Shown here in pieces: positions 13,401 to 28,400 of a stretch of DNA of 64,000 bases (position 1 is the first letter of the stretch; each line of letters begins with the position of its first letter). Location of the stretch: positions 298,001 to 362,000 of the forward strand of contig JAJVDF010000594.1 in NCBI GenBank assembly GCA_022410635.1, given 5' to 3'. The DNA comes from Tretioscincus oriximinensis (Eukaryota > Chordata > Lepidosauria > Squamata > Gymnophthalmidae). Below the pieces are notes generated by a model. That model worked only from the letters and a program-made list of their open reading frames with translations. It ran no database searches and was not told the origin of the DNA. Position numbers and translations under genes: made by a program.

Positions 13401-16400
13401 CACAAAACTAAATAGCTGTATATATCTATTAATTTTTTGTAATTATGGATTTGTGCAAACTTGGGGGGAAAATAGTGGAGAGAGGTGGAGCGTGGGAAGA
13501 GGACCCTCTGAAAGCAGTTTACCCAACCAATGTGGTCATTAAGTACAGAAGCTAACGCTTATCATGTACAGATTATGAAACGGAGCTGGCAATGGAAGAA
13601 AATGGAGGAGGGAATTGAATTCACTTTCCAATTATCAAAATGGCTTCTTTCACCTCCCATGAGAACGCATTCTTCAAGTCTCAATGTTAGGAATGTTAGG
13701 AAATCTTATTCATTAGGGGCTTGAAACTGCAATTTCGAAGCTCCACTGAGGTCTGAAATTGCTTCACCGTGGGCTAAAGTGGATCAGTGTCGCAAATTCA
13801 ATCAGTTCATAGCAGGTAACAGAGGAGCTTCAAAGTCACCCTCGTAAGCCTCAGAATGTTGGAGACTGAGGTGCTAGTGGATTTTGGGAATGCATTGTGA
13901 TGTACCAGTGGAACGTGTTCTCTCTCACTTTTTAGTGTTTGTGTGTTCAAAACATTTTATTTAAATTCTTTATATATACAAAAATCATACATACTAAAAT
14001 TTAAAATGTTCCAAACAATTTTCCCCTTTTTATAATCCTCCTTCCCCCGCCTCTTCGTTGAATCTTAAATTGCACACCAAATATTATGGCAGTTGGGATT
14101 TACATATGGAAAATTTATCTTAGTCTTAATTTCATAGCTTCACTCCCCAGCCTGCCTTCTATATAGGTTTTCACTGCCAACCATTTTTCTTTACATTCCC
14201 TCCATTTCTGTATATTGTATATATTTATTGTATTATCTCTCACTTATCAATGCTGTGCAAATGCCCTGATATGGAACAAAAGGGCAAGAAATATAGACTA
14301 CTGACTTGGCTCATCCAGATTCACCAGTTTTGTTTTCTGAATTATTGGCCCTTATATGCAAACATGATCTGACACTGAGACATTTTCAATCCAGATTATG
14401 TTGTTTAATCAGTTAACAAGGAATATGCTCACTGAATTCTTCCAAAACTATTACTGAATAGATGTAATATATCATAGGGTTGCATTGTTTGTTCAGGTAT
14501 GAGTTAAGTATACTTCATCCCATGATCATGTAATATAGGATAGCTTTAGCCAGATCCATGTAACTCTAATTATAGTTCTTTGTATATTAGGATTTCTTTT
14601 GTTGTGTACAAAACACTGACGCAAGTAATACAGTAATTTGAAACTAATTAAGTCTGATTGGGGAAACTGCTCTATAGCTTGAGCCTTGGCACGAATGGGT
14701 CATTCGCTAAAGAAACGGTCTCTTATTTGGGAGATCAGGTTTCGAGGCCCTGTAGCTCTAGCCAACCCAGCTATTCAAAAGCAAGAATTGCAAGAAATTG
14801 CAACTGACTGGAAGTAGATAAATGGGAACCATCACAGCCTGGTGAGGAAGATAGAATATCAGCCTTCAGGAAAATACCCTTGTAAGCCGCTTTGAGGTAA
14901 GAAAAGTGGGGTATAAGAACCCAGTTCTTTTTTAAAACCATTTTCAGTCCTTAAGAGCTAAAATGAAAACCAAAAAACAGAAGAACACCATTTTTTCTAA
15001 TCTTTAGGCTGTTCCTTAGAACTGAATATGGTTTAAACACACATGTGTGACTGAGGCTTTGGTATTACGTCTCTGGGATGGAGCAACAGGCAGGACTCCT
15101 GAAATACCATTTGCAGGGAGTCATGAACAGGAGCATATTTTGCTTTCCTCTGTTCGGACTGCCCAGGTGCATCTGGTGGGCCTCTGTGTGACACAGAATG
15201 CTGGACTTGATGGGCTGTGGCCTGATCCAGTATGGCTCTTCTTATGTTCTTATGTTCTTATGTCTTTAGTCAGGAAGTGATGCCTTGGAACTGAAATAAC
15301 CAGTGAATTTTGCTGATGGAGCACGCTGCAGAGAGGGAGCCATTTTCATTGCAAAACTGAAATGTGTGTTTAGTCGCTGAAGTGTAACTAAAGAAATAGA
15401 CTAACATCAGGGTAGTACAGAAAATCTTCTTTTGAACAGATCTTGGGAAATGGGTTTCTTTATAATCTCTAGTAGTCATAACTTGCAATAGTGCCAGTGG
15501 AAATTTTCTGTAACCCAAAATCTGATGAATGGGAAGTATTTTTTCACCCAGAGGGTCATNGGCCTGTGGAATTTACTTCCTGAAGAGGTAGTGGTAGCTA
15601 ACAGCTTGGATAGTTTCAAGACAGGACTAGACAGGTTTATGGACACTAAGGGTATAAATGGATACTAAGATAGTTGTCTGGATGTAGCCTCCGGGATGGA
15701 GCAACAGGCAGGACTTTTGAAATACCATTTGCAGGGAGTCACGAACAGGAGCAGCATATTTTGCTTTCCTCTGTTCGGACTGCCCAGGTGCATCTGGTGG
15801 GCCTCTGTGTGACACAGAATGCTGGACTCGATGGGCTGTGGCCTGATCCAGTATGGCTCTTCTTATGTTCTTATGAATGGCAATCTTTCCTTAAGTAAGT
15901 AAATGGTAAAAGGTGGTTAGAAATGTTTTGTTGCATTGTTTTTCAGGTTACTATTTGCTGGCAAATACAAAATTTACCTCACAGCCTGGATACATTGGCC
16001 GCTTATACAGCCCCACTCTGCCAGGAAATTTACAGTATTGTCTGCAGTTTTATTATGCCTTATATGGCTTTTTCAAGATGAGTGATACCTTGGCTGTTTA
16101 CATCTTTGAAGAGAACCATGTGGTTCAAGAGAAAATCTGGTCTGTGTTGGAAATACCCAGAGGAGTCTGGACTAAAGCTGAAATCACCATCAAAAAGCCT
16201 ATGCCTTGCAAGGTAACACCCAGTGTTTTTTGTTTGGGTAATGGTTTTTTTAATCCAAGGATGAGTCAGCTGTGAAGCAAGGAGTGGAGCCAACCCCCTC
16301 CTTGCCACAACATTCCAGGAAAGATGTCACATATTTGGGCACAGGATTTTAAAGAAACCGAATGTTATATTGATAAAATCTAAGTGGAAATGAGATGTTG

Positions 16401-19400
16401 GACAATATCTTTAAGGGACCACAGGTACCAGATATTGCCTGTTGGGCTACTGTCAATAATATACAATCTAAGGCCAGTTAAAGGATAGCTGGAGTATAGA
16501 ACAAGTGGGGAAATGGTGTTGCCATTCTTTTTTTTTAATCACCAACCGACTGCTAGTTTGGAGTAGTGGTTGGAATGTTGGACTCTTACTTGGTAGTCGA
16601 TTCCTGGTTCGATTCCCCACTCTTCCATAAAGTCGATGGGAGACCTTGGGCCAGTCCCAGTTCTTTAGAACTCTCTCAGCTCTGCCTACTTCACAGGGTG
16701 CCTATTGTGGAGAAAGCAACAAAAGTCATATGTGCCACCCTTTGGTTGGCTGCCCTGAGACCTTCGGTTATAGGGTGGGATATAAGTATAAATAAGGAAA
16801 TAAATAAATAGGGTTTGCCGAATTAATATTAAAATTAGTTACTGTGAAGTTTGCAGGGTTATGATATGGAACGGTCTATACTTCAGTAACAGGACACAAA
16901 TAAACACCATTTCTTCTTAAAAGTGAGGGATGGTAAACTATTTTTTTCTAAAAAAAATATTTTTATTCATTTTTGTGTTAAATAACATTTCCCTCCCCAC
17001 CCCCAAGGGTAATTCAGATTGATTATACAGAAAGACAAAAATAGAGCTTAAATATTATTACATATTATAAATGATACTAAGTTTATATCTTTTCACTCTA
17101 TCTATTCCAAATATCAATAGATAATTCTTTACCGGTTCCCACATTAACTTCCTTTGAACCACCCTTAGAATATTCCCGCTAATTCTGACAAATCTAATTT
17201 CGACTGCCATTTTCCCTATTATATAATCATGCCAACCTTCAACTGTACGCTTGGAGACATCTTTCCATCCCTTAACCATAATAATTTGTGCACACGATAG
17301 CAAATTTTTAATCATTTGGCTGTCTATTATTTGATTTAAATCACACAAAAAGATTACCATTCTCTCNGTTATTATTAAGTTACAGTTATATATTTTATTA
17401 AGTTCCTTTTNTATTTTTAACCAAAAGGATTGAGCCTCTGTACATGTCCAATAAATATGAAAATAATCGTCTCTTGTCTGGCATCTTTGCCAACAGAAAT
17501 TTGTTGAGTTAGGTATAAAATGTGCTATTTGGGCCGGTGTTCTATGCCATTTGTGAATAATTTTCATTTTTACTTCTTTTAGATTGTTCATTCTTTCCGA
17601 TTTAATATCCGTAATTGCTTTAGTAATTGTTTGGATTTCAATATTTATTTCTTGTTTCCGTTTGTTTTTTATTTCCATTTTTATTTTATCTTTGTTGCAA
17701 TTAATATTTTTGTATATCACTGTTATTATTTTTTGTTCTTTTATTAACATCCTGATTATTAGTTCTATAGGTACATCTTGTCTTCTCATTGTTTTCCTTA
17801 TTCTCAAATTTCTTATGTATCTTGCTATTGCAATAGATTGGAGCCATAATCGATGATCAATGAGATTTGAGATATTGTAATGCGTTAGTGGGTCTCCTCT
17901 TGCATCGAATAATTGTTCCAGAGATTTAATTCCTTTATTATGCAATTCTTTTAATGCCTTATTTAAATTTGTATCATTATTTGGATACAATCACCAAGAA
18001 ATTTGCATGAACGGATCCATGTAAGCAGGAACTGAGTGATTTGAAAGCATCTTTATCTAAAAAAAAATATTGTGATGTATTTATCCATTTTCCTTTTCTG
18101 GATTTGTGTGTTGTTTCCTCAGGAAATACTCTATTGTTTGTCACTCTCACAGTATAGTAATATTGCACAAGCAAGTAATTGTCATAATATGAAAAACTGT
18201 GTATTTTGTTATCATGTATGGGGATGAAATGTACATGGAATTAAAAAATTATAGTCAATTTCAGAGAAATAGCCGTGTTTATCTAGTAGAAAGTACAGCA
18301 AAGGGGCTAGTAGCACTTAGAGACAAACAGGAAAAAAGTAGGTGGCATAAGATTCCTACACATGTCTACTTCTTTAGATGCATTTTCAATAACATCAATA
18401 AGATCACCAAGCCATAATGTTGTCCATAAGTAAACTTAAACGCCTCTGGTATATAGTACAAAGTGCTTTGCAAAATTCCTGATTCAAAGGAATCAAGAAA
18501 GATTTTGCCCATTAAACTTTTCTAATGCACTGTGCAATATTTTATTGTGATCTCATTTGTGTATTTAAAATGAATGAATGTAGTATAGTTCTTATTCATG
18601 AATCTCACTCAGCAGAATCTCCCAGAGCCTGTGGCTTATTTGATCCGGCCTGTGGATGATTTATGCTACTTTGATTTTTTGGCTGTCTGTGAAAATAGTA
18701 AATAGGCTCTGTAGCCAAGTTGTGTTTTAGCCATCCTTGAATGTCAAAAAGAGTGAGTGAATCTCTTGGTCTCTTCAGAGCTTCCTGGCTCTAGACTTTT
18801 GCAGCTGGAAAAAATTGTTCAAACTTTTTGATAATGTATTTTGTCCCATTTTTATTCTTTTAATTAATAGTACATGTTGCACATTTTAAATGAAATCCAT
18901 ATTTTCAGCTTTGGTTTTGCATCTCATAAACACATTTGTTCTATGAGTCAAGAAAGTTGCGTAGCTGACGAATGAAAGGGCCCTTGTTTCGAAGGATGTG
19001 TAGCATTTTGCAGTCTCCGCTTCAATTAACTGTTTCAAGCAGCCACTGGTTGGAATGTTTGCACAGAAAACCAGCAATGTGATATTTGAAACACACTAGC
19101 TCAGAAAAATTGCTGAGTACAATTCAATATTGTACTGATTCAATATTGTATTCTGATTGAAGTGTACAAAATCATGCACGGGATGGATAGGGTGAATAGA
19201 GAAAAAATGTTCTCTCTATCACACAACACTAGGACCAGGGGGACCTCCTTGAAACTGATGGGCAGAAAAGTGAGAACAGACAAAGGAAAGTATTTTTTCA
19301 CCCAGAGGGTCATTGGCCTGTGGAATTTACTTCCTGAAGAGGTAGTGGTAGCTAACAGCTTGGACAGCTTCAAGACAGGACTGGACAGGTTTATGGACAC

Positions 19401-22400
19401 CAGGTGTATAAAGGGTACTAGGATGGATGTCTGGATGTTGCCTCCAGAATGGAGCAACAGGCAGGACTCCTGAAATGCCATTTGCAGGGAGTCATGCATA
19501 TTTTGCTTTCCTCTGTTCGGAATGCCAAGGTGCACCTGGTGGCCCTCTGTGTGTGACGGAATGCTGGACTAGATGGGCTGTGGCCTGATCCAGTATGGCT
19601 TTTCTTTGGTTCTTAGGTTAAAAAATCAAGTTAGGTATACTATGGATGCACAACACTTGAAAGAAACAACCTGAAGTTGAGCAGTAGGAAGTGTTGATGG
19701 TTTTCAAATACTTTCCTCTCCTACATCCTCCGACACTTAAGCTGAAAGAAATTTCTCCCACAAATAATGAGCACAAGACAAAGGACTAGTAAAATAAACT
19801 CTGTCACTTTGTTTTGAAGTGCTATTAAGTTGAATTAAGTTGAACTTTTGGCGATTTTATGAATAAAAACTTGCCATCTTGATTCATTTTTGGTAAGGTT
19901 GTACATGTACATAAGAACCTAAACTGGGATTGTGCTACTTGAAGGATTTTATGTTTTCTCATCATTTATTGCCCCTAATATTAGATAGAGGGATTCTGCA
20001 CAAACTGGATGGCAAATGGCTATACCCAGCATCTCTCTGTTTGCACTCAAGCACTGAAACTCCTAACCAGTCGAGATCAAGATCTCTCCTCTTTGTAGTA
20101 CTTTTAAGTACCTTATTTTTATTATTATTATGCTGTTATGAATGCAGAAAGTAATTACAGAAACAGTAATCAATGAACAATAAATAAGCCAAACAATTGG
20201 ACAAGAAATGTATAACTTTAATGCACATTGTAAGGGTTATGCCTAGGGAACCACATGAATGTAAAAGGTTGGTTAGCTTGATTAGAGCCTTTGTTTCAAC
20301 CTTTGTTAAAAGTGGAAAGGCAGCTTTAAGCTACTTCTGTTATAGGAAAAAAGGGAGGTTGGTTTCAAATCTACATCAAAGGAGCTTGGATCAGTTCAGC
20401 TGCAAGTTGAAAGTCGGAGGTAGAAAATAATTAGGGAGGAGTAGTTTGCTCTCTATGAGATCACCTGAAGAGAACACTATATTACTGATTGGTAAAACCT
20501 GATGATGAAGCAGAGAGANGTTAAAGATGGCCAGTGGATTTTATTTTGTACAGCTTTTTCAGTATGCTTTTGAAATGCTTTTGCTGACCAGAGTTTTGTA
20601 ACAAGTAGCTGTTCAACTATGTTTTGAAGCNATGGATGAGTTTCTAATTCATTTGTATCTTTGCAACTGGCAAGCAACCATTCAAGAAATTGAAGAGATG
20701 TTAATTATGCTTTTTCTGGACTGTGCTTTTGCTTTTCAATACAACAAACCTTTTTATAGCTGTGGAGTTCATTCTTTTGGATTCGGGGTTCAGGTTTTGT
20801 CCAAGAGAAAGTGTTTCTACCCTAGTTAATAAATTTTACACACGTAAACAGCAATCACATAAACAATGAGAGATTAGGCGTTAATAACCATTCTATAAAT
20901 TGTGAGGAGCTTGTGTGTACTAAATCATCTTTAATGCTTATTTAAAGGCAAAGTTGTATGAATGAATTTCTTTAAGAAGTTTCTTAAAATATTGTTCTTC
21001 ACTTAAGTATTTGAGAATAAAGTGATGCTACTCCTCCTGATGGTTTAATCTNCTTAGCTCCTTTGTTTTTATATTTTTTGTACATAGATACTGACTTGAT
21101 GATGCCCAATTTACCAATCCAAATTTCGAAGAACAAAAGGATACATCTGAAAAAACTGTTAAACAAAAACAAATTATTTGCTGGTGGCTTATGAGCATAG
21201 CAATTATACATGTAGTGGCTTACCACTGCAGAGNGGGGAGGGGAGTTCACTGTTTAATTTATTGAAATGCAGAAAANGTCTTCCAGCTGCATAGCTTAAT
21301 TTTTGTACCGTATAGAGAAAGCACTAGTAGTATATGACCTGACATGTGGTTGTAATCTTATGTAATTTTATATCTGAATAATGAGAAAAAATTAAGCTCT
21401 TCTGTCTTTTATACCTATCCTTAGGAATATATAGCTCTGGTTTTGTTTATTTAAGATACGTTTTCTTAGTAATAATAGGTCCAACATGCACTAGAGTCCT
21501 TGCTGCATTTTAGAAGGGGATCTCAAAGGTCTGCTGTCAACATGCCATTCTGGACCTGCACAGGCCCTGCTGTATTTGTTTTCAGCTTGCACAGTAGGAA
21601 CACAATAAGCATGGGCCTTTAATCTGCTTTAAGGGCCTGTGTAAAACACTTCTAAGGCTTCCATATTTGCATTGTAACGCTCATTGCAAAGACCTTGCCT
21701 TCCCAGTAAGGAACTGTTCGCATGAAATGGAGCCTGATCTGTATTAAGGAAATGCTTTATAAGAATCCATGGGGCCCTTCTCTGGTCATATGAGGCATGC
21801 AACCACCATGTCTCCCATGGTGAATTTCACTGGAATGTCATAGTACACTGCACAAATCATCCTTCCAAATTCCCTGAAGATAGGAACTTTCATTCCTGGT
21901 AAGGTTGCCATACTTTTTTTCTTTTTTTTTAAATAAATTTTTATTGATATATATAAGTATGACAATACATTGATAATACACATGTATATGTTGAACCCAA
22001 CATAGCACACAATAATACAAGTCATACAATAAAAAAGAAAAAACCACCACCACACCAAAGTGTGCTCCCTTCCCCTCCCCCCGGCTCAAGGATATCTTAG
22101 CATATTAAGTAAATCTTTTCAAATCCAGAATCCAATATATTATAAATGCCGTGGGTGAATACATCTTATAGAATATCACATGGGAAATGAAGGCCCTCCA
22201 CTTTACCTCCCACATTGGGCGTATTACAATTCCCAGTCTTTTTAGCCTTCTTTCCCTTAAATATAATCATACCAGGCTTCCTGTGTCCATTTATCTTTCT
22301 CCTTCCACCCTCTTGCTATTAAAATATGGGCTGCCCTTATAGCTTGTTTGAATATATATACGTTTCCCTTCCCTACCTGTCTTGGATTCATATTGCCAAT

Positions 22401-25400
22401 AAGAACCTCCTTCGTTACAGGAATATTCACCTGAAGTATGTTTGTAGGTTCCACAGTAATTTCTTGCCAGAACTTANTAACTTCCCTACATTCAAACCAC
22501 ATATGTATGTAGGTTCCTATATCTATGCCACAATGCCAACATGCACATACAGACGCACGCACACGGACGCTTGTGATGAAACAGGCAGAACACAGCCGCA
22601 CAAAAGCTCTGTTCCCCTGTCACAAACCTAAGCATTTTTCCTCTGCTGAAGGCGAGTTGGCACGCTTTCCATGACAGCAGACGCGAAACCCCGCCTCCAG
22701 CAGAGGATCAACTATGGCACGCTCCAAAGTTCCTTCCAGGACCTGGAAAGCATTGCTCGGGCTGCAGCCATTAGCCCTGACGGCTCCTTTGCCTTTAAAA
22801 TCCTGGATTTTTACATTCCCTCATAAAACATGGAGGGGATTGTCCCACCTTCCCGGGACGTATAGAGATAACAGAGCAAGAATCAGGGTGAATTCAGGGG
22901 TTTCTGAATTTATCCAGATTAGAAATGGAGTAAAGCAAGGATGTCCATTATCCCCACTAATTTTTCTGATGGCAATAGAACCTTTAGCAAATATGATTAG
23001 AGAAAATAACAATATTAACGGTTATAAATATGGAAGGGAACAACTAAAAATTAATTTATATGCAGATGACGCCCTAGTAATTACAGAAGATCCAATTCAT
23101 ACGCTACCTAACTTAATAGCAGATATAACTGACTTTGAGAATATATCAGGTTTGAAAATAAATATAGAAAAATCGGAAATTATGATGTTGAACATACAGG
23201 CTAGAGAAAAACAATCTATAGGGCAGATAACCGGCTTAGGAACTAGACAAAAATCAATATTATATTTAGGNGTGAAAATTACAAAAAATCCAGAAAAGAT
23301 GATTAATGTAAACTACAAATCATTTTGGAAGAAAGTTAAGAAACGATTATCTACTTGGCCAACCAAAATGTGGTCACTAATATCTAAGGTAAGGGCATAT
23401 AAAATGACGATTCTCCCAAGATTCCTATACTTCTTTCAAACAATGCCAGGACAGATTCCTTCAAAAATGTTTAAGGATTGGGAAAAAGAAATAAAGAAAT
23501 GGGCCTTGCAAGATAGTATAAGAAGAATCCCTAAAAGGACCTTCTTCTCAACTCAGGAACAATTAGGCTGGGGAACTCCCTGCCTACAAACCTACTGGGA
23601 ATCCTTCCAGTTCTTGAAAGCAGTAGAGCTGGAGCATAGAGGGGAGTATAAGGTAGTGAATATGGAATTAACATTAAACNAANTGNTAAANTTTTCTTTT
23701 ATGAAAGAGGTTATGCCAAAGCAGCAAACAAATAAATGGCTACCACCCATGATGGCAACTTGGAAAGTTTGGCGTCAGATTCAGAGAAAATTTAAAATTG
23801 ATGGTTATAAAACATCCTCTTTCAAGGTTATTAATAATAAAGGAGAAGAGAATTTAGCAAGATATATATAGATGTTGAAAAGGAAAGGAATAAGAATAAT
23901 TCAAGACTTATATGATCATAGAGGTACACCGTGGACGATTGAGAGATTAAGGGAGTTGAGGGAGACACCAGTACAATGGATAACAGAAGCAGCAGTATAT
24001 AATTTTATAAACAAACCAACAATAATCCAAAAAATAAGAGAGGCACAATCGGATTATGAAAAATTAGTGCAGAAAAAAATACAAGGAGAGAAATCACTAG
24101 TAGGACTATTATATAAATTAATAATTAAAGAAAGTATGTATGTGTGTGTGTGTGCACCCCCACCCACCCTATCCCGGTTTTGGGCTGCCAAAATATGGCA
24201 ACCCTAATTCCTAGACACTTGAGACATGATGCTGCGCTAGCTTCTCAGCTCCAAGATTACACCACATGCTGTTGCCTAGTGTATATCAGTGCTGTCCATG
24301 CACATAGCNCTGAACCATCAGCTTCTCTGTGTATCACTGCTTCAAAGTTGTAGCCCCAAGTCTCTTGTGCTTATGAATGAAAATTCCTATTTTCAAGGAC
24401 TTAGGAAGGGAGGTTTGTGGAATTAGCTTGCCAGTCAGGGCCGTGATTAGGCAAAATATAGCAACAGTAGTAGCAAGAAGATATTAATATTTTTATGGTT
24501 TTTATTATTATAAAACCTGAAGAAGCTAAAAAGTAACTAAGTAGTAAGTAAATTACAGCCCATGGGCAAAATACAGCCTGCTGCTAATAATACAGGTTAG
24601 CGAACCCAACATCACCAATTCATGCATGCAATCAGGCCCTTAGTTTCTTCAGACTGAACTTTTCTATTTGAGTAGAAAACTAAAGACAAACTGTCTTTCT
24701 GAATAACTCACATACTGTACCTTGTATTTATCTGATCTCTGTTTAGTAAACTTTAGATTTAATAAAACTGCTGAATAATTCCTTTCTGAGTTTCAGTGAT
24801 GCCAACAGGAAAAAGGTGAGCAATGGGGGTAAAATAAAACAAGGCTGATGGTGCAGCTGAGAGCACAGGGGAATGACAATAGAGGAGAAGAGAGAGGGGA
24901 TGGAACCTTCTCAAGAGCACCTTTCTTGATCAGAAATTCTAAAATATATTACTGGAAATTATAACATGAATATATTACTCTCTTATATCCAACACAGCGC
25001 TTGATAAATTCATGACTATAAAAATTCAAGTAAATGGAAATGTAGTTTAAAAAAATCCTGACTCTAAAGTTTGAAATATTCAAAACCTTCAATGTTTTAA
25101 CTTGCTTTTGTTCCATTGATTCCATTATAAAAAGTAAAATTGTGGTCGTTTAGGTCTTTTTAAATTTATAATGTTTATACATTTTAGGTGGTGTTTCTGA
25201 GCTGGTGCAGAAGCTTTTGGGACTGTGGCTTAGTAGCACTAGATGATGTATCAATAAGATTAGGAAGCTGTCAAGTTACAGGTAAGATAAATGTACAGGT
25301 GCAATTTTTTCTGTTTGAAAATACTGGGTTTTGACACATTTCTAGCAAAGAGTTAATAAACTTTTGCATTTTTTATTTTAGAATATTAGATGACATGGTA

Positions 25401-28400
25401 TATTATCTAGCCATTAGATGTTGATGCATATTAATTTAACCCATTGTGCATAAATACTTTTATTCTGTGAATTGTAAATTCAAGGGTAGAAGCTTTATAG
25501 ACAATGTACGTAATTCACTGTGTACTTGAAGAAGCATAAGCATTGATTGAAATCTACCCTTGGGTACTTGCTAGGCCAAGAATATTCCTAGCATAAATTT
25601 TTAAAACCCAAATCATATTTGGCTATATAGCAACTCAGGCTGTTTGCCGGCTTTGCATAAAGTTGAACTGGTCTAACCTGCAGAGCAGGGAATCTGTCGT
25701 CAGTTCTAGACTGCCNGGTCAGTGGGCATGATTTAGGTTATGTTACCATAAAAACTGGGACAGATGTTTTGCAACTTTAATGGATGTGGAAAAGTATTTT
25801 CTTTTATCAGATGCTTCAGATATTTATGCTTCACCTAATGAAAACTCTTCTTTCTCACTCCTATTAAAGATGCAAATAGTTTTTTGTGATAACTAATAAT
25901 GGTGTGTTTATGATCCAGCTAAAGGATTTTCATTCCTTGGGAAGAGTGCAAAGCAGCCATAATAGCCTGTGAAAATTCCTTAATTGTTTTTGGTGCTGTG
26001 AAAACTAGAAATAAAAGCCTATTTATTTTGGTATCTTCCTAGAAAACGTATATACTTCTACACAACATTAAGTTACTAGGCTTCAGTTTTAATTAAAAAA
26101 TATACATTCTTTAGCCTACTGAAGAAATGCTACAGTCTAAGCTAACTTTACATGTAATTTGCTGTTTGGAGTATGGTTGAAAATGGGGAATGTAAAAGCA
26201 TTTGGGTTCTCCCATTCCAGTAATGTCTATGGTTCTTGGAAAATGTCATCCTGATTACTGCTTCAGCATTAGTGTTCCAAACGGAGTGGAAAAAAATCCT
26301 TTGCAAATATGCACTGGGTCCAAGTTTCCTCTCAGAAATTCTCCAGTCAACTCTGACATTTTCAATATATTCTGCATTTGTTTTAGCATATACTTTAGTT
26401 TGTCTATGAAGTCTCAGATGGAAAATTAGTTTATTCTGCTATGTGTATATACAAATGCCAATAAAATCTTTNAAAAATATTTAAANGGGAATGACTGACA
26501 TTTTTCCACCANCTGGGGAAAAGGTTGTTGAACATATAAGCATACATATCAGTGCTTTTTTTAATGACAAGAATAAATAAAATAAAACATAGAACCAAGC
26601 TTGGACAACCGAAGATTTGGATAGTAAACAGGTAGATTTAACTTTGTGATTCAGTCTTTAGAACAATGTATCGATTGAGCGATACAGTTCAAATATATTT
26701 GGTACCATAACTGTATAAATTATATGTTGCAGATTCATTGCCTCTTTTTCCTGGAAAATGTACTTTTGAACAAAACGAATGCACATTTACTCAGCAAAGA
26801 AGAAGTAGGAGTAGTTGGCACAGGAAAAGGGGTCCCACTCCTACATCTTACACTGGTCCCAAAGGAGACCACACTACTGGGGTAGGTAAGTTACAATTTA
26901 AATCACAAACTTTCAGAAAAATAACAATTGGATGAATAGCGAATAAATATGGTCATGAAAGTCTTCTAATTTAAGTGAACATGTCATAAGGGAACATCTC
27001 AGTTCAGACGATTACCATATCTTATGCGTACCACATGATTTGAGAAGGAAATTAGCATATCCTACCCAAAGGAGAAACAAAAGACTTCTAAAACAAGGGA
27101 TGAACAGAATATACTGGATGGAACATGGAATGCACTTGGTGAGCATCCTGTGGATAGGGAACCTTGTTTTTTCTCCCAGAATCCCCCTGCTTTTCTTCCT
27201 CAGGCCCTGCTTGCCTTGTACAATTATTATTTCCCTTACTTACATTGTTGGCTACAAAAGTGCAACAGTTTTTTGAAAGTAGGATGATTAACAATTAATT
27301 TCTCTATACTGGCGGCACAGTCCATCTTAATCTGGGGATGGAAGTACCAGACAAAGTGGACAACCCAAAACTGGATTAAATATGTAATCAAAGATATGAA
27401 GTTTGAATTGATATGTGAAAATATAATTCATGGTAATGGGTATAAGCAGTTAAAATTCAGTCAGGACAATATGGTAGTGTTCAATTAACTGAGGGGTAGA
27501 GGAGTGGGCTCTAGCTGTGTTTGTATAGAACCTTTCCCTTTAAATGAAAGGGCTTTGATGGTTGTCATCAGGTGGAAGGAGGGGGAGAGTTGGGTAGTCT
27601 ATAGATTTATGCTCTGATGTGTTTATGCTTGTTAGATTGTCATGTTTACATTTGTTGTGTGTAAATGTATACATCTGTAATATGTATTATGTATATATAC
27701 AAATGCTAATAAAATCTTTAAAAAATATTTAAATGGTGCCGATTGACATTTTTCTATTGACTGGGGAAAAAGAAGCAGAAGGTATACAGTTAATACTTCA
27801 ATTTTCTTTCTTTCCCCTCCTTCTCCATCCCTTAGACTTTCAGAAATCTTTATCATCAATGATTTAGGAACAGGAAAAACATACAGAAGAACTGGGTGAT
27901 ACTTTTTCTAGGTGGTAGGTTTAGCATTAGCTGAGATGATGTGTGCTGATTTGGAAATGGAGTTACATTAGCAGCGCCAGCCATATCACTTATAACCTAC
28001 GACCAGTAAGTTATTCTTGCTGGTTTGTGTCACCAGACTAGGTTTATGTCTGCAAAGTTTCATTTTATAATAGGATTTTTTTCATATTCCAATTTAAAAA
28101 ATTCTAGTAAATTTATTACAAGCAAATGCAACCCTATTTTTGATGCACAACAAGGCAATCTGCTATAGTAAAATCTGTTCAGCTTTTATCATAATAAGAG
28201 GGTTCTGAGTTTTGTGAGTACTCTTAGTATAGTTACTTCTGTTCCTGGTAATGCGAGGAAATATATTTTGGAGATTGTGGTTGTGTCTCCATATGACATC
28301 CAATACATATCTGAGGAGTATCTGAGCCAATCTGTCACACCATTGTTCCTTTCTGATGAAGAACATCGAGGGAATGTAGAAAAATGTTTGTGCCTTCAAA

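Larger units (their letters stand above)
21901..24207. mobile_element. composite element: TIR-like ends enclosing two opposed L1 fragments
   Basis: The left boundary 'aaggttgccata' and the right boundary 'tatggcaaccct' are inverted repeats. Inside lie a minus-strand L1 3' end (21913-22560), a ~300-bp GC-rich core and a plus-strand L1 RT fragment (22861-24133). The core and right end ('gtgtgtgcacccccaccc', 'cggttttgggctgcc') resemble the element at 31440-31788. I infer a non-autonomous DNA transposon later hit by L1. An L1 twin-priming inversion with filler is the alternative. Confidence 0.5.

Noticed and set aside
22714..24207. 385-codon plus 111-codon open frames as a possible host gene
   Set aside because: The protein is L1 ORF2 with QGCPLSP and YADD motifs, truncated at both ends and carrying a stop; it is a retrotransposon relic, not a host gene or a defence RT.
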